Assembly (NCBI GenBank): GCA_002502625.1
Contig: DAPV01000046.1
Span: 1-55,129 of the forward strand
Origin: Euryarchaeota archaeon UBA125
GTDB taxonomy: Archaea > Thermoplasmatota > Poseidoniia > Poseidoniales > Thalassarchaeaceae
Direction of reading: 5' to 3'
Length of the DNA: 55,129 bases
The position numbers and the translations under genes are program-made. This document shows, piece by piece, positions 42,588 through 51,469 of the stretch; within the stretch, counting starts at the first letter, position 1; each line of letters starts with the position of its first letter. The notes beneath the pieces are model-generated. The model was not told the origin of the DNA and did no database searches. It worked only from the letters and a program-made list of their open reading frames with translations.

Positions 42588-43751
42588 TCAGCGCCCCCAA
42601 AGATGTAATTCATTTTCTTTGATAGTATACCGTACAATTTTTGTTCTTTTCCCACTTAGAGGCCAGGGGACTTGAGTTAACAGTTCATTTAATTCATCAG
42701 GAGATAATTTAGCCAGACGCTGTCCAGAACGTTTGAGATGTTTTTCGCAAACAACCGACCAAGGAAAAACCAATATTTCATCAACTTTCAAAAATGGTAA
42801 TAAGGTAGAGAGGAAGGACCTCTCTGAAACAAGATGGTGTCTCTTTTCGTCAATTACCTCATGAAAAACTAATTCTAATGATGTAGACGAATCAGTGTTT
42901 TTTTCACGATTCGAATTACGTTTTTGCCTTCCTTTCTTTTGATTGTTTTTCTTAACCTTGGTACCAAATTTAACAATTGGCGGAGACACATTTCGATCGA
43001 CTTCAATTTGAGGACCCATTCTAGAAAAAATATCTATCCATGCATTATTTCCAAATCCTGCTTCATCTCTCAATTCCCTCTTTGAGACTTTTCTGCCGGT
43101 GGATTTTGCAATCAAGTTAGGGATATATGTTCCTAACTTAGACACAGGCATCGGAAGTTTAGCATGCTGAATTATTGCAGATTTAACAGTACGTTTAGTA
43201 ATTTTATGGAGACTAGTCTTTTCTTTTTTGGATCTAGATTTCTTATCTCGTTCAACTGGTTTAGATTCATTTTCTTCATCCGAAATTTTGATTGCATGTT
43301 CTGGAACAATGGTTTTCTCTTCAGCAGGCATAACAAAATTCGGATCTGGAATGAAAAGCTCTCCTGCTATTGAAAACATCATTCTGTGTGTGGCTTTAGA
43401 CCCACCACAATATCTTGATGCTTGTTTACCTAGTCTATCTTTATGATTCCGAAATAAATCGTTACTAACTATTACTCCTTTGAGTTGAATTGCTAAATCA
43501 AGAATGAATGAATCATCGTCAGTTCCTGATGGTGCTTGAACAAAATGTACTCTTTCATGTGCTTCATATGCTGAAACCCATTCCATATTGGGAAATGCAC
43601 GTTTTCCTGACATTCTAAATTGAGCGAGTACTGGATACAAGGTATGTCCCTCTGACAATAGTTTGTCAATTGCTGCTCTCAATTGATTTCCGTCTCCTGT
43701 TGAATCAACACCTTGTCGGGCAATATTTGCCCCATCTAATATCAAATTCAT
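42588..43751 (-). CDS. NYN/PIN-like RNase domain protein with a possible LOTUS-type winged helix
   Basis: A 387-residue protein. Residues 1-140 are a NYN (Zc3h12a-like) domain: NLILDGANIARQG (Asp6), a mid-domain GTDDDSFILDLAIQ acid cluster and GVIVSNDLFRNHKD, giving the four acidic residues that bind metal in these RNases. Residues about 155-190 are a Lys/Glu-rich linker. Residues about 195-265 (SAIIQHAKLPMPVSKLGTYIP..., FGNNAWIDIF) look like an OST-HTH/LOTUS winged helix. A basic linker (KKNNQKKGRQKRNSNREK) and a further roughly 80-residue C-terminal helical region follow. The likely activity is RNA cleavage or binding. It is convergent with the parvulin gene, adjacent with no gap. Confidence 0.83.
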   Translation of the reverse strand: MNLILDGANIARQGVDSTGDGNQLRAAIDKLLSEGHTLYPVLAQFRMSGKRAFPNMEWVSAYEAHERVHFVQAPSGTDDDSFILDLAIQLKGVIVSNDLFRNHKDRLGKQASRYCGGSKATHRMMFSIAGELFIPDPNFVMPAEEKTIVPEHAIKISDEENESKPVERDKKSRSKKEKTSLHKITKRTVKSAIIQHAKLPMPVSKLGTYIPNLIAKSTGRKVSKRELRDEAGFGNNAWIDIFSRMGPQIEVDRNVSPPIVKFGTKVKKNNQKKGRQKRNSNREKNTDSSTSLELVFHEVIDEKRHHLVSERSFLSTLLPFLKVDEILVFPWSVVCEKHLKRSGQRLAKLSPDELNELLTQVPWPLSGKRTKIVRYTIKENELHLWGR

Positions 43752-43945
43752 CTGGGATGCCCCCAGAAAATTTCCAATATGCCTAGCATAAACTGAATGT
43801 ATTGTCTTTCATAAATCAGGGTATCACCCCTCTGGACCTCAGGAGTTGATCGCAATACACCAAAAGGGTCTGCAAGCAAACATCACTGGCAACTAGTGCT
43901 ATGGTCATTACTTCGTCTCTAGCATTCCATTTGAATGCATTGGAG

Positions 43946-44413
43946 TTAATTTCCATCATTAATATGTGCAAATAAAGCAGAATAATCGGGTTCAATTCCA
44001 GGATTATCTGCGTACCAAGCATATCCTATTGTCCCATCTGCTTCGACTAAAAATACTGAACGTTGAGCCACAGTATAACCATCTATAGCAAAATTTTCGA
44101 ATGTAACTCCATATGCAGAGATTACTTCTCTATGGACATCAGAAAGTAAAGGATAGTTGATCTGATTAGCTTCTCTAAATGCATTATTAGAAAATGGAGC
44201 ATCTACAGATATTCCTAACACTTGTACATCAGTTGTTCCGAGAGCACTATGCTGTTCATTTATTGAACAAGCTTGATTCTTACACACTCCAGTGAAAGCA
44301 GCAGGATAGAATGACAAAATCACTCGACTACCTGCAAATGATGAAAGAGTTACTTCACTCTTATCTTGGGCTTTCAATGTAAAGTCAGGTGCAACGTCGC
44401 CAATCTCAACCAT
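43946..44413 (-). CDS. Peroxiredoxin, Bcp/AhpE-like
   Basis: A 155-residue thiol peroxidase. The start MVEIGDVAPDFTLKAQDKSE is standard. The peroxidatic motif is FYPAAFTGVCKNQAC (PxxFTxxC), and a second Cys five residues later matches the resolving Cys of atypical 2-Cys Bcp proteins. The GYTVAQRSVFLVEADGTIGYAW segment carries the conserved Arg and the strand that closes the fold. I chose the ATG at 44413 because it has a GGGGA site before it and lines up with family starts; in-frame starts at 44422 and 44440 are possible. No signal peptide, hence cytoplasmic. Confidence 0.9.
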   Translation of the reverse strand: MVEIGDVAPDFTLKAQDKSEVTLSSFAGSRVILSFYPAAFTGVCKNQACSINEQHSALGTTDVQVLGISVDAPFSNNAFREANQINYPLLSDVHREVISAYGVTFENFAIDGYTVAQRSVFLVEADGTIGYAWYADNPGIEPDYSALFAHINDGN

Positions 44414-44522
44414 ATTCCCCATGAGGAATATCAGGCTCATGAAGAATACGTTCAGAAATAAACTGTAAATTTGTATGATTTCTAGCGTTGCATTGATTCA
44501 GTATGAATACTTAACAGGATTA

Positions 44523-45008
44523 ATGGCAGATGTAGGGGACCTTGTTTTTACAGCGATAGGAATTTCCAGGGATCTAGAAGAAGATACCCTTGGCATCATG
44601 CCTTCAAGAGACAGCATTGATGATATTGTCAGGGGATTTATGACCAATGCAGAAGATACAGACATTGTAGAGATTCGAATAGAATCTTGGACAATTGGGC
44701 AAATAGGATCAGATGCGAAAAATGTAGTAACTACTCATTTTAGAGATGCTTGTCCAATTTGTACTCGAACTACTTTTTGGGTTGAAGGTGATGAAATACG
44801 TGCCTCTTGCCACCATAGACTTTGTAGGGCTTGGATAGAACCGAATAGTATCGATAAAAAGAGAATAGATTGTGGATGGCCTGCATCTCAAAGGACAGAG
44901 GCATGCGAAGACTTTGAGGAAGCTAAAATTGTCTTAACAAGAATGAGAGCAGAAGCAGAAGCAGAGATTCCATCTGAATCTAGTGTCACAGATGGAAGTG
45001 AGTTCTAG
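44523..45008 (+). CDS. Unknown cysteine-rich metal-binding-like protein (161 aa)
   Basis: Not recognised. Residues about 70-115 have CPICTRTTFWVEGDEIRASCHHRLCRAW, a C-x2-C ... C-x4-C pattern of a zinc ribbon, with a further Cys shortly after. The N-terminal half is acidic and beta-rich (DLVFTAIGISRDLEEDTLG). The C-terminus is acidic and probably disordered. I placed the start at the ATG 44523, which leaves a 109-base divergent spacer from the peroxiredoxin; the ATG at 44475 is possible. The gene is convergent with argS, 0 bases apart. Confidence 0.7.
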   Translation: MADVGDLVFTAIGISRDLEEDTLGIMPSRDSIDDIVRGFMTNAEDTDIVEIRIESWTIGQIGSDAKNVVTTHFRDACPICTRTTFWVEGDEIRASCHHRLCRAWIEPNSIDKKRIDCGWPASQRTEACEDFEEAKIVLTRMRAEAEAEIPSESSVTDGSEF

Positions 45009-46745
45009 TCACATTCTATTAGGCGCATCAATACCTAATAATTCTAGACCAGTAGATAAGATTCTAGCAGTTGTATCACAAAGGAGAAGACGACTATTTA
45101 TGATTGGAATTTCTTCAGCATTTAAAACAGGGCAATTTTCATAAAAAGAACCGAATGAAGACGCAATTTCATGAAGATGGATACAAATTCGATTAGGCAT
45201 TAGATCGGTTGCAGCAGATTCAACTGCATCAGAGAATGAAACAATTGAACGAGCAAGTCGACTCTCATATTCATTTGTTATCTGAATAGATGAAGATTTC
45301 CATTCATCACTATCTACTCTCTCAAAAATACTCTTTATTCTTGCATGAGCATATTGTAAGTAGGGAGCAGTATCTCCCTCAAATGATAACATGCGAGCCC
45401 AATCAAACATGTAATCCCTAGTACGATCGGTACTTAGATCCGCATATTTTACAGCACCAATACCTATCGCATTTGCTATATCTTCTCTTTCAATACCAGT
45501 TAGGTTAGGATTTTTATCTCCAATCACATCATTAGCCCTAGATACTGATTCTTTCAGTAAATCTACCAGTTTTACAGCAGAACCTGAGCGAGATTTCAGA
45601 ACTTTCCCATCATTACCAAGAACTGAACCAAAATTCACATGCACAGTGGTATTTGATTCATTGAGTAAACCTGCTTGATATGCTACAGAGAAAACCATCT
45701 GAAAATGACGAGACTGAGGGGTTCCGACTACATACAAAAGGTCGTCAACTTTCAATCGTTCAACCCTATCAATTATGCAAGCTAAGTCAGTAGTTGCGTA
45801 ATTGTATCCACCATCTCCTTTTCTGACAATGAGGGGTAATGGTTCTCCATCACGATTCAAATGACCTCCTGGGAATACAACATCTGCGCCATCACTATTT
45901 TTCAAAAGTCCCTGTTCGTTAAGCCTGGAAACGACATCAGGTAATAGATGATGATAAGCGGACTCACCCATTAAATCATCATCGACTAATAAAACTCCAA
46001 GTAACTGATAAACTTCATTGAAGTAACGTGTTGATTCATCAACTAATACTTGCCATAATCTAATTGTTTCTTCATCTCCACCTTGCAAAAGAACTACTCT
46101 TGCTCGTGATCTATCTGCAAAGGATTCATCACTATCGAATTTATTTCTTGCAGTTTTGTAAAATCCATCTAAATCCCCTACACTCAGTTCATTTTCATTA
46201 CTACCTTCCCCCATATCTAACAAATGCTCAATAAGCATTCCAAAAGGAGTCCCCCAATCGCCAATATGGTTTTCACGAATGACAGTATTGCCTAGAAACT
46301 CTAGGATTCGAGTAAGAGAATCCCCAATAACTGTAGATCTAAGATGTCCCACATGCATTTCTTTTGCAACATTAGGAGATGAATAGTCAATAGCCACAGT
46401 CCTTGGATTTGATGAAAGAGGTATACCTAATCTTATATCGTTACATGTTTCTCTACATTTCTCTTCCAACCATGAATCGGTAGCTTTCAGATTGACAAAT
46501 CCATTAACTGCGGAAATATTAGTTATTCCATCAAGTAAAGGAGCCAATATTGAAGATAATTCTTCTGCAATTTCTATTGGTGATTTCTTCAAAGTACGAG
46601 AAAGAGAATGACATGCTATTGCTAAATCTCCATGGTCAGATACCGTTGCCTTACCAAGTAAATTCTCTCCTTCACCATCTGGAACACCTAATTCAAGCAT
46701 AGCATGAGTAATCGAAGGCAAAACAGAATGATACAATATCCTCAT
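45009..46745 (-). CDS. argS: Arginyl-tRNA synthetase
   Basis: Class I synthetase charging tRNA-Arg, 578 residues. Signature parts are the N-terminal Add-1 domain (VSDHGDLAIACHSLSRTLKKSPIEIAEELS), the HIGH-like SPNVAKEMHVGHLRSTVIGDSL, GDWGTPFGMLIEHL, the KMSK-like loop GKVLKSRSGSAVKLVDLL (KSRSG, reduced as in many ArgS), YLQYAHARIKSIF and the DALR anticodon-binding C-terminus. The normal KMSK motif is absent, as in many ArgS enzymes. It starts 4 bases after the aRF1 stop on the same strand, so the two translation genes form an operon. Confidence 0.97.
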   Translation of the reverse strand: MRILYHSVLPSITHAMLELGVPDGEGENLLGKATVSDHGDLAIACHSLSRTLKKSPIEIAEELSSILAPLLDGITNISAVNGFVNLKATDSWLEEKCRETCNDIRLGIPLSSNPRTVAIDYSSPNVAKEMHVGHLRSTVIGDSLTRILEFLGNTVIRENHIGDWGTPFGMLIEHLLDMGEGSNENELSVGDLDGFYKTARNKFDSDESFADRSRARVVLLQGGDEETIRLWQVLVDESTRYFNEVYQLLGVLLVDDDLMGESAYHHLLPDVVSRLNEQGLLKNSDGADVVFPGGHLNRDGEPLPLIVRKGDGGYNYATTDLACIIDRVERLKVDDLLYVVGTPQSRHFQMVFSVAYQAGLLNESNTTVHVNFGSVLGNDGKVLKSRSGSAVKLVDLLKESVSRANDVIGDKNPNLTGIEREDIANAIGIGAVKYADLSTDRTRDYMFDWARMLSFEGDTAPYLQYAHARIKSIFERVDSDEWKSSSIQITNEYESRLARSIVSFSDAVESAATDLMPNRICIHLHEIASSFGSFYENCPVLNAEEIPIINSRLLLCDTTARILSTGLELLGIDAPNRM

Positions 46746-46749
46746 TATA

Positions 46750-48054
46750 TCAACTCCAAGAATACCTTAAAATCGCTCCTAGACCACCAAATGCAGTAAA
46801 CAACGTTTGACCCTCTTCACTGTCTGCTGAGATTAAAGTGACCTTAGCAGAAGTATGAGCTGCAAGTAAAGTCAGTTCATCAATAAGAGAAATAGTTTGG
46901 TCTTTTTTCAATGATATCCTATCACTAGAAGCATCACATGAAGGGCATGAACTTGGAGAGACTCCTGGATCTTCCGTCTTCTTCCACTCATGTTTACAGA
47001 GGTTACAAGTGTATGTATTCCGCATTTTCTTTAGATCTTCGCTTAGTAACAACATATCTACTGCTCCTGCATCTAATGCTTGGCGAATCAATACTTCCCC
47101 ATAGGTTGCTTTAGGAGCAATTCCATTTAATTCCATCAAAAAGCGATCGACTATCTCTCTCTCACCATCTAAAGCAATTCTATCCATCAAAGATCCGGCT
47201 CTTTGAACCAATTCCCTAAGTCCACTTTCATTTGAATACCCAACATCGAAATATGGTTCTCGGATTTTCTTAGCAATCTCATGGTGAAAATATCCATGTT
47301 TTACAACATAATCCTTGGTAGCACCTGGCCCCCCGATGATTATACCTTGAATATCATCAAGATATTGAAGCCAATAATCACAGGCCAGTTCAGTAGATTT
47401 TTTGAAGAATTTATGAGCCGCTTCTTCAATTAATCTTTCAAATCTCTGAGCAGATTGGCCACCTTGACGATGTTTTCCCATTATGTTCGAGCGCATTTCT
47501 TCTTGACAATGAATTCTTCTACCACTCGCTATACCGTATGCACATTCTCCTCTATCAATTACAAATAATCCATATGAGGTTTTATCGATTAACATCTCTT
47601 CTAATTGTGAAATTTCAAATGTAGAATCACACCGATAGCGAAAAGATTGGATTTGTTCAGGTGGGTTATCTACAACGATATTCATCAATCTAGTCTTATT
47701 ATTGCCTACAATGACATGACCTACGAAAAGACCGATTCCATTCTCTCCAGCATTACCATAACGATTTAGTGTCGAAATAGCAGATTCAATAGCATCAGTA
47801 ACATGTTTTTTTGTTGACTTAGACTTAATATTTTGAGCCTGTCCAAGTTCTTGACTTAATTGGCCCCTAACATCTGAAATCTGTTTATCTGGAGGTATGA
47901 TTACTGTCACTAATTCTGTACCCATCCCCCTCATACCTTGTAAATCTGTAATGGCATTCTTCAGACGTAAACGCCGTTGTTGCATCTCAATATCATCAGA
48001 CAACGGCTCGCCTCCAACCAACGGTCCCGAAACACGCATTTGAACCCTGTTCAT
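46750..48054 (-). CDS. prf1: Peptide chain release factor aRF1
   Basis: Recognises all three stop codons and releases the peptide. The roughly 434-residue product contains the NIKS stop-codon motif (QNIKSKSTKKHV) in domain 1, the catalytic GGQ loop (GKHRQGGQSAQRF) in domain 2 and a C-terminal domain 3 with two CxxC pairs (CNLCKHEW, CPSCDASSD) that could bind zinc. The frame is open upstream as far as 48357, but that part overlaps pyrH on the other strand; the start is the ATG at 48054 or 48039. It is divergent from pyrH with 58 bases between. Confidence 0.96.
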   Translation of the reverse strand: MNRVQMRVSGPLVGGEPLSDDIEMQQRRLRLKNAITDLQGMRGMGTELVTVIIPPDKQISDVRGQLSQELGQAQNIKSKSTKKHVTDAIESAISTLNRYGNAGENGIGLFVGHVIVGNNKTRLMNIVVDNPPEQIQSFRYRCDSTFEISQLEEMLIDKTSYGLFVIDRGECAYGIASGRRIHCQEEMRSNIMGKHRQGGQSAQRFERLIEEAAHKFFKKSTELACDYWLQYLDDIQGIIIGGPGATKDYVVKHGYFHHEIAKKIREPYFDVGYSNESGLRELVQRAGSLMDRIALDGEREIVDRFLMELNGIAPKATYGEVLIRQALDAGAVDMLLLSEDLKKMRNTYTCNLCKHEWKKTEDPGVSPSSCPSCDASSDRISLKKDQTISLIDELTLLAAHTSAKVTLISADSEEGQTLFTAFGGLGAILRYSWS

Positions 48055-48112
48055 TAGAAACAAAGTCAGAAGAGCCAACGAATTCAAGGGCTTAACTCCT
48101 AATTGAGGAAGG

Positions 48113-48817
48113 ATGAGGACACGAGTCGCCACACTAGGAGGAAGTCTTCTGAGACCAGAAGTGGAAGACAGACATGAGTGGTTAATCGAGTTATGTAAAG
48201 CGGTGAATGATGTGATTTCATCCGGATACAAACTTGCTTTAGTGATAGGAGGGGGAGCCCCTGCAAGAGAAGGAATTGAATTAGCAAGACCGATTCTTAA
48301 CACTAATACTGAAGCATTAGATCGTATTGGAATTGCTGCTACTAGACTTAATGCCACAATTGTTGCTGAAGCACTAATTGATACAGGAAATGATGTTGCT
48401 CCTCTAATCCCGATTAATATTCAAGATGCTGTGAAATATTCTGAAAAATATTCCATAGTTGTCATGGGAGGAACTAAACCGGGACATACTACTGATACAG
48501 TTGCAATTCAACTAGCAAAAGAACTAGGAGCAGAATGTTGCATTATAGCAACAAATGTTGGGCATGTATATTCTTCAGACCCTAGAACAAATGAAGATGC
48601 AAAGAAGTTCAAAACAATGACTCATCAAGAATTATCCGAAATTGTTGGTCCAGCAGAACATCAAAATGCAGGTCGTTCCGGAGTAATCGACCCAATTGGA
48701 GCAAGAATCGCAAAAGATGCACTATTGAATCTGGCTGTATTAGACGGAAGAGACATAGAACAGCTTAGAGCAGCATTAAACGGCGAATCGTTTGAAGGTA
48801 CGAACGTGGAGGGATGA
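48113..48817 (+). CDS. pyrH: Archaeal-type UMP kinase
   Basis: An amino-acid-kinase-fold protein of 234 residues that phosphorylates UMP to UDP. VIGGGAPAREGIELAR, LDRIGIAATRLNA and VVMGGTKPGHTTDTVAIQLAKELGA distinguish archaeal PyrH from isopentenyl-phosphate kinase and acetylglutamate kinase. The ATP segment reads ATNVGHVYSSDP, where most relatives have NVDGVYxxDP. The GGAAGGATG context gives a strong start. Its stop overlaps the next ATG (ATGA at 48814-48817). Confidence 0.93.
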   Translation: MRTRVATLGGSLLRPEVEDRHEWLIELCKAVNDVISSGYKLALVIGGGAPAREGIELARPILNTNTEALDRIGIAATRLNATIVAEALIDTGNDVAPLIPINIQDAVKYSEKYSIVVMGGTKPGHTTDTVAIQLAKELGAECCIIATNVGHVYSSDPRTNEDAKKFKTMTHQELSEIVGPAEHQNAGRSGVIDPIGARIAKDALLNLAVLDGRDIEQLRAALNGESFEGTNVEG

Positions 48818-49107
48818 CCATGGCAAAGGGCTCTAAGATGGCTGATCGGATTCGGTCAAATGTCGATAAGGTTCGGAGAAATCCTAAATCAGAATTGAAA
48901 TCTATACCCCCACACAGGCACTGTGTTGTGTGCAGATCTGTTATCAAGATTGATGCTGACCCCCCAGTATGTAGCAAAGAGGAATGCATCGAGAAACATC
49001 GTAAAAATGAAAGATCAAGAAAGCAACTTTCAATTCTGATGTATATTTTCCCGGCTATTGCAATATTGTTAGTAATCCTAAACGTAACTCAAGGTGGAGC
49101 AGCATGA
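48814..49107 (+). CDS. DUF2116-like zinc-ribbon membrane protein (97 aa)
   Basis: A small protein with a basic N-terminus (RIRSNVDKVRRNPK), a zinc-ribbon-like motif with HRHCVVCRSVIKIDADPPVCSKEEC (C-x2-C ... C-x4-C), a basic stretch (HRKNERSRKQ) and one C-terminal helix (LMYIFPAIAILLVILNVTQ). This is the arrangement of the archaeal DUF2116/COG4068 family of unknown function. It overlaps pyrH by 4 bases (ATGA) and the next gene by 4 bases, so the three are coupled. Confidence 0.85.
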   Translation: MTMAKGSKMADRIRSNVDKVRRNPKSELKSIPPHRHCVVCRSVIKIDADPPVCSKEECIEKHRKNERSRKQLSILMYIFPAIAILLVILNVTQGGAA

Positions 49108-49700
49108 CGTCGATTATGATGAGAATTCTATCTCTTCTCCCCATGATAACAGCAGGTCTTTGTGGATTACTATTGTTGATTAGTATAATAGGAATTCAGG
49201 TGCCAGAACAAGAGCAGAAAGTACCTCTAATTCCATGTGGAATTCCAGGTTTTGAAACCTGTCCAGTAGGTATGGCAGAAGATAACTTAAGTATCCCTTG
49301 GGGAATGGTATTTCTCGATTTAGATGCAAATGTCCAATGGGATCGTGGAGATGTAGCCTGGGTAGGTATTGTTGAAGCAAAGTGGGCTAATGAAGAAAAT
49401 TGTCCACCAGATGATAATGGACTAACAGACTGTGAAAGCACAGACTTCGAATATTTATCAGGAGGACCGGATTCAGATGGTTCTTTTGTCCACACTCTTA
49501 GCCCAGGAGATACGAGATTTGTAACTGGTGGAAAAGAAGGAAGTTTAGACCTTTCAACTCAAACCGTTGTTGTAGATATCTCTGTTTCTCTATCATTTTG
49601 GGTAGAAATTTTACTACTTCTAGCGATTATTGGCCTAGGTGCAAGTGCCTTCGACATGAATTTTCCATTTTTGAGTAATATTTTCTCAAAAGAAGAATAG
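49104..49700 (+). CDS. Unknown membrane protein with extracellular loop (198 aa)
   Basis: Not recognised. A first hydrophobic segment (residues about 8-30, LLPMITAGLCGLLLLISIIGI) and a second near 165-185 (FWVEILLLLAIIGLGASAF) flank about 130 residues likely outside the cell, rich in Asp, Glu and Gly with five cysteines (IPCGIPGFETCPVG, NCPPDDNGLTDCES) that may form disulfides. It overlaps the preceding gene by 4 bases (ATGA). The function is unknown; an envelope component is plausible. Confidence 0.8.
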   Translation: MTSIMMRILSLLPMITAGLCGLLLLISIIGIQVPEQEQKVPLIPCGIPGFETCPVGMAEDNLSIPWGMVFLDLDANVQWDRGDVAWVGIVEAKWANEENCPPDDNGLTDCESTDFEYLSGGPDSDGSFVHTLSPGDTRFVTGGKEGSLDLSTQTVVVDISVSLSFWVEILLLLAIIGLGASAFDMNFPFLSNIFSKEE

Positions 49701-49747
49701 AATTTTCGATTCCAACGCGTTAAGAACCCAATAGGTGTGAGGCAATC

Positions 49748-49870
49748 ATGGATGAGGTGAGATGCGAGGGATGCGGGAAAAAAATCGATGTCTCAGCTCT
49801 AAGACCTAGTTATGGTGGATTCGACGTTTACTGTACAATTTGTGGACATGTCACCCACATAGATCCTTGA
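49748..49870 (+). CDS. Tiny two-CxxC zinc-ribbon protein (40 aa)
   Basis: A 40-residue frame: MDEVRCEGCGKKIDVSALRP, then a Tyr/Gly-rich turn and CTICGHVTHIDP. Two CxxC knuckles 23 residues apart form a classic zinc ribbon, as in many archaeal small RNA/DNA-binding or transcription proteins. It starts 47 bases after the membrane gene and ends directly against the convergent Nog1 gene. It is short but has a sensible frame and conserved cysteine geometry, so I take it as real. Confidence 0.7.
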   Translation: MDEVRCEGCGKKIDVSALRPSYGGFDVYCTICGHVTHIDP

Positions 49871-50926
49871 TTATTCAGGGATATGTTTTCGATGCCATCC
49901 TTCCGGCAAGGATAACGGATCATCAATTACATCTGCTCCAATTATTTCAATAAGGTGAGAACGAAGAGAATCTAATCCCCATCCTTCAGTAGCGCTAATA
50001 GCAAAATTTCCAGACTTGGGATTGTATAAGTCGCTTTCATTCAAACCTAAAAGGTCCATTTTTCCATCAACTAATACGACTGGAGTATCATCCAAAAAAA
50101 CTCTTACTTCTTCTAGAAGATTCATTTGAGATTCCATAGAAGTACCTCCTTCTTCTGAAGGATCTAAGAGAAATACCGCAACAGATCCTACATTCTCTAA
50201 AGCAGCAATAGCTTGCATTTCAATTTCATTTCTTTCAATCATTGGCCGATCCAATAGTCCAGGTGTATCCACCATCTGATATTTTCTCCTCCTATGTTCA
50301 AAATGTCCAACGTGTAATGTCTTTGTTGTGAAAGGATAAGAGTTCACCTCTGGTTCACCAGTAGATAATGAAGAGATAAGTGCAGATTTACCCACATTGG
50401 GGGAACCTGCAACAACAATACAGGGATCTGTCGCATCAATATTAGGAAATTCACGCATGATATTTCTTGCATCATTTAACCATGCAAGTTGAGGGCCAAT
50501 TTGTCTAAGAATCGAGGCACATCGACCATAAATATGCTTTCTTCGATCATGAAATTCTTCGATACTTCGGTGTTTTGCCATTCTACTCTGGCCCTCTCGA
50601 TTTAATTCATTGATTTTATCGGCAGCCCATTGAATACCACCTAAATTTTGCTTGAATTCATCTCTACCTACTGCAGCATCTACCAATGCAGCATCAAACG
50701 AACTTAGTCTATCGAGGCTAGGCCATTTAGAAACCCATTTTTTCAGAGTAGTTTCTAGAATATCACAAGAAGATTGTATCATAGCGAGCATCTGCTTTCT
50801 TACTCGATGATATTTATCAGGATCGTCAACAAGGTTGGCTTTTTTTGTGGCTGCAGAGAACGCCTTATCCATTAATTCATCAGGTTGGAGAACAGTCGGA
50901 ATTTTACGCCAATTTACCGCGACCAT
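49871..50926 (-). CDS. Nog1-family GTPase
   Basis: A 351-residue GTP-binding protein of the Obg/Nog1 group tied to large ribosomal subunit assembly. The G1 motif is AGSPNVGKSALISSL, the switch region is NSYPFTTKTLHVGHFEH, G3 is MVDTPGLLDRP and G4 is LVDGKMDLLGL (DGKMD replaces the usual NKxD). An N-terminal helical domain of about 165 residues precedes the G domain, as in archaeal Nog1. It is divergent from the gene at 51037. Confidence 0.92.
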   Translation of the reverse strand: MVAVNWRKIPTVLQPDELMDKAFSAATKKANLVDDPDKYHRVRKQMLAMIQSSCDILETTLKKWVSKWPSLDRLSSFDAALVDAAVGRDEFKQNLGGIQWAADKINELNREGQSRMAKHRSIEEFHDRRKHIYGRCASILRQIGPQLAWLNDARNIMREFPNIDATDPCIVVAGSPNVGKSALISSLSTGEPEVNSYPFTTKTLHVGHFEHRRRKYQMVDTPGLLDRPMIERNEIEMQAIAALENVGSVAVFLLDPSEEGGTSMESQMNLLEEVRVFLDDTPVVLVDGKMDLLGLNESDLYNPKSGNFAISATEGWGLDSLRSHLIEIIGADVIDDPLSLPEGWHRKHIPE

Positions 50927-51036
50927 GCCTCCACCTCAGATTAACGGGGAAGTCCGGCATTCTTGAAGACCAATCCTCAAAAACACGAATAAAAGGTAAT
51001 GCGACGGTTCATAGAGGGTCCCAAGAGTCGACGTAT

Positions 51037-51468
51037 ATGGCGCGTGAACTGCCTCAATGGGCTCAGCAAGAATTGGGAAAGATGGGAATCGATGACGCAT
51101 CTTCATTCGAAGATAAACTATACGGTCCTATTGCAGATAGAAAATCAGGATTACGTAGAGACGATCTTGTGGAGATTTTACTCGATGCTCGTTCCATCAA
51201 CTTGCTCGAAATTGACCCATGGATTCGAGGAAGACTAATTTCATCACATAAATCGTCTATCGAAATCCTTGATGATGAAGGTCGATTTCGAGCAATCGCT
51301 AGAGAAGTTGTAGTAGAAGTTCGTTTAATCGCCCATACTCGTCCATTATACATCGATGATGAAGAATTAATGACGTTCGAACGTTCTGAAGCAAGAAGAA
51401 GAAATGAGATTCAAGAGCAAGTTGAAAAATTAGCATCTAATAGTCATGAAAGCCATCAATGGGGATAA
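51037..51468 (+). CDS. Unknown protein (143 aa)
   Basis: Not recognised. The first 60 residues are helical and charged (ELPQWAQQELGKMGI, RKSGLRRDDLVEILLDA). Residues about 65-110 (PWIRGRLISSHKSSIEILDDEGRFRAIAREVVVEVRLIA) suggest a small beta-barrel. The C-terminus is a charged helix. There are no membrane segments. An open frame continues upstream to 50845 but overlaps the Nog1 start region, so the ATG at 51037 is chosen. It is followed by the dehydratase gene after 1 base. Confidence 0.72.
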   Translation: MARELPQWAQQELGKMGIDDASSFEDKLYGPIADRKSGLRRDDLVEILLDARSINLLEIDPWIRGRLISSHKSSIEILDDEGRFRAIAREVVVEVRLIAHTRPLYIDDEELMTFERSEARRRNEIQEQVEKLASNSHESHQWG

Positions 51469-51469
51469 T

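Noticed and set aside
43816..44022. Possible small membrane protein gene of 68 codons
   Set aside because: It overlaps the end of the peroxiredoxin gene on the same strand, lacks a clear start site, and its hydrophobic stretch derives from the overlapping frame. The 43752-43945 gap otherwise holds nothing I can identify.
45009..46745. ArgS as defective because the KMSK motif is absent
   Set aside because: Many arginyl-tRNA synthetases naturally lack a canonical KMSK; the remaining HVGH, anticodon-binding and Add-1 parts are intact.
46750..48357. Longer N-terminus for aRF1 starting at 48357
   Set aside because: The extra 100 codons overlap pyrH on the other strand and have no similarity to release factors, which begin close to the MxxxxxRxRLKNAI segment.
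48113..48817. Isopentenyl-phosphate kinase or acetylglutamate kinase
   Set aside because: The LDRIGIAATRLNA and GGTxPGHTTDTVA segments are specific to archaeal UMP kinase.
50845..51036. N-terminal extension of the protein starting at 51037
   Set aside because: The upstream codons overlap the start of the Nog1 gene on the other strand and look random; an ATG at 51037 is adequately placed.
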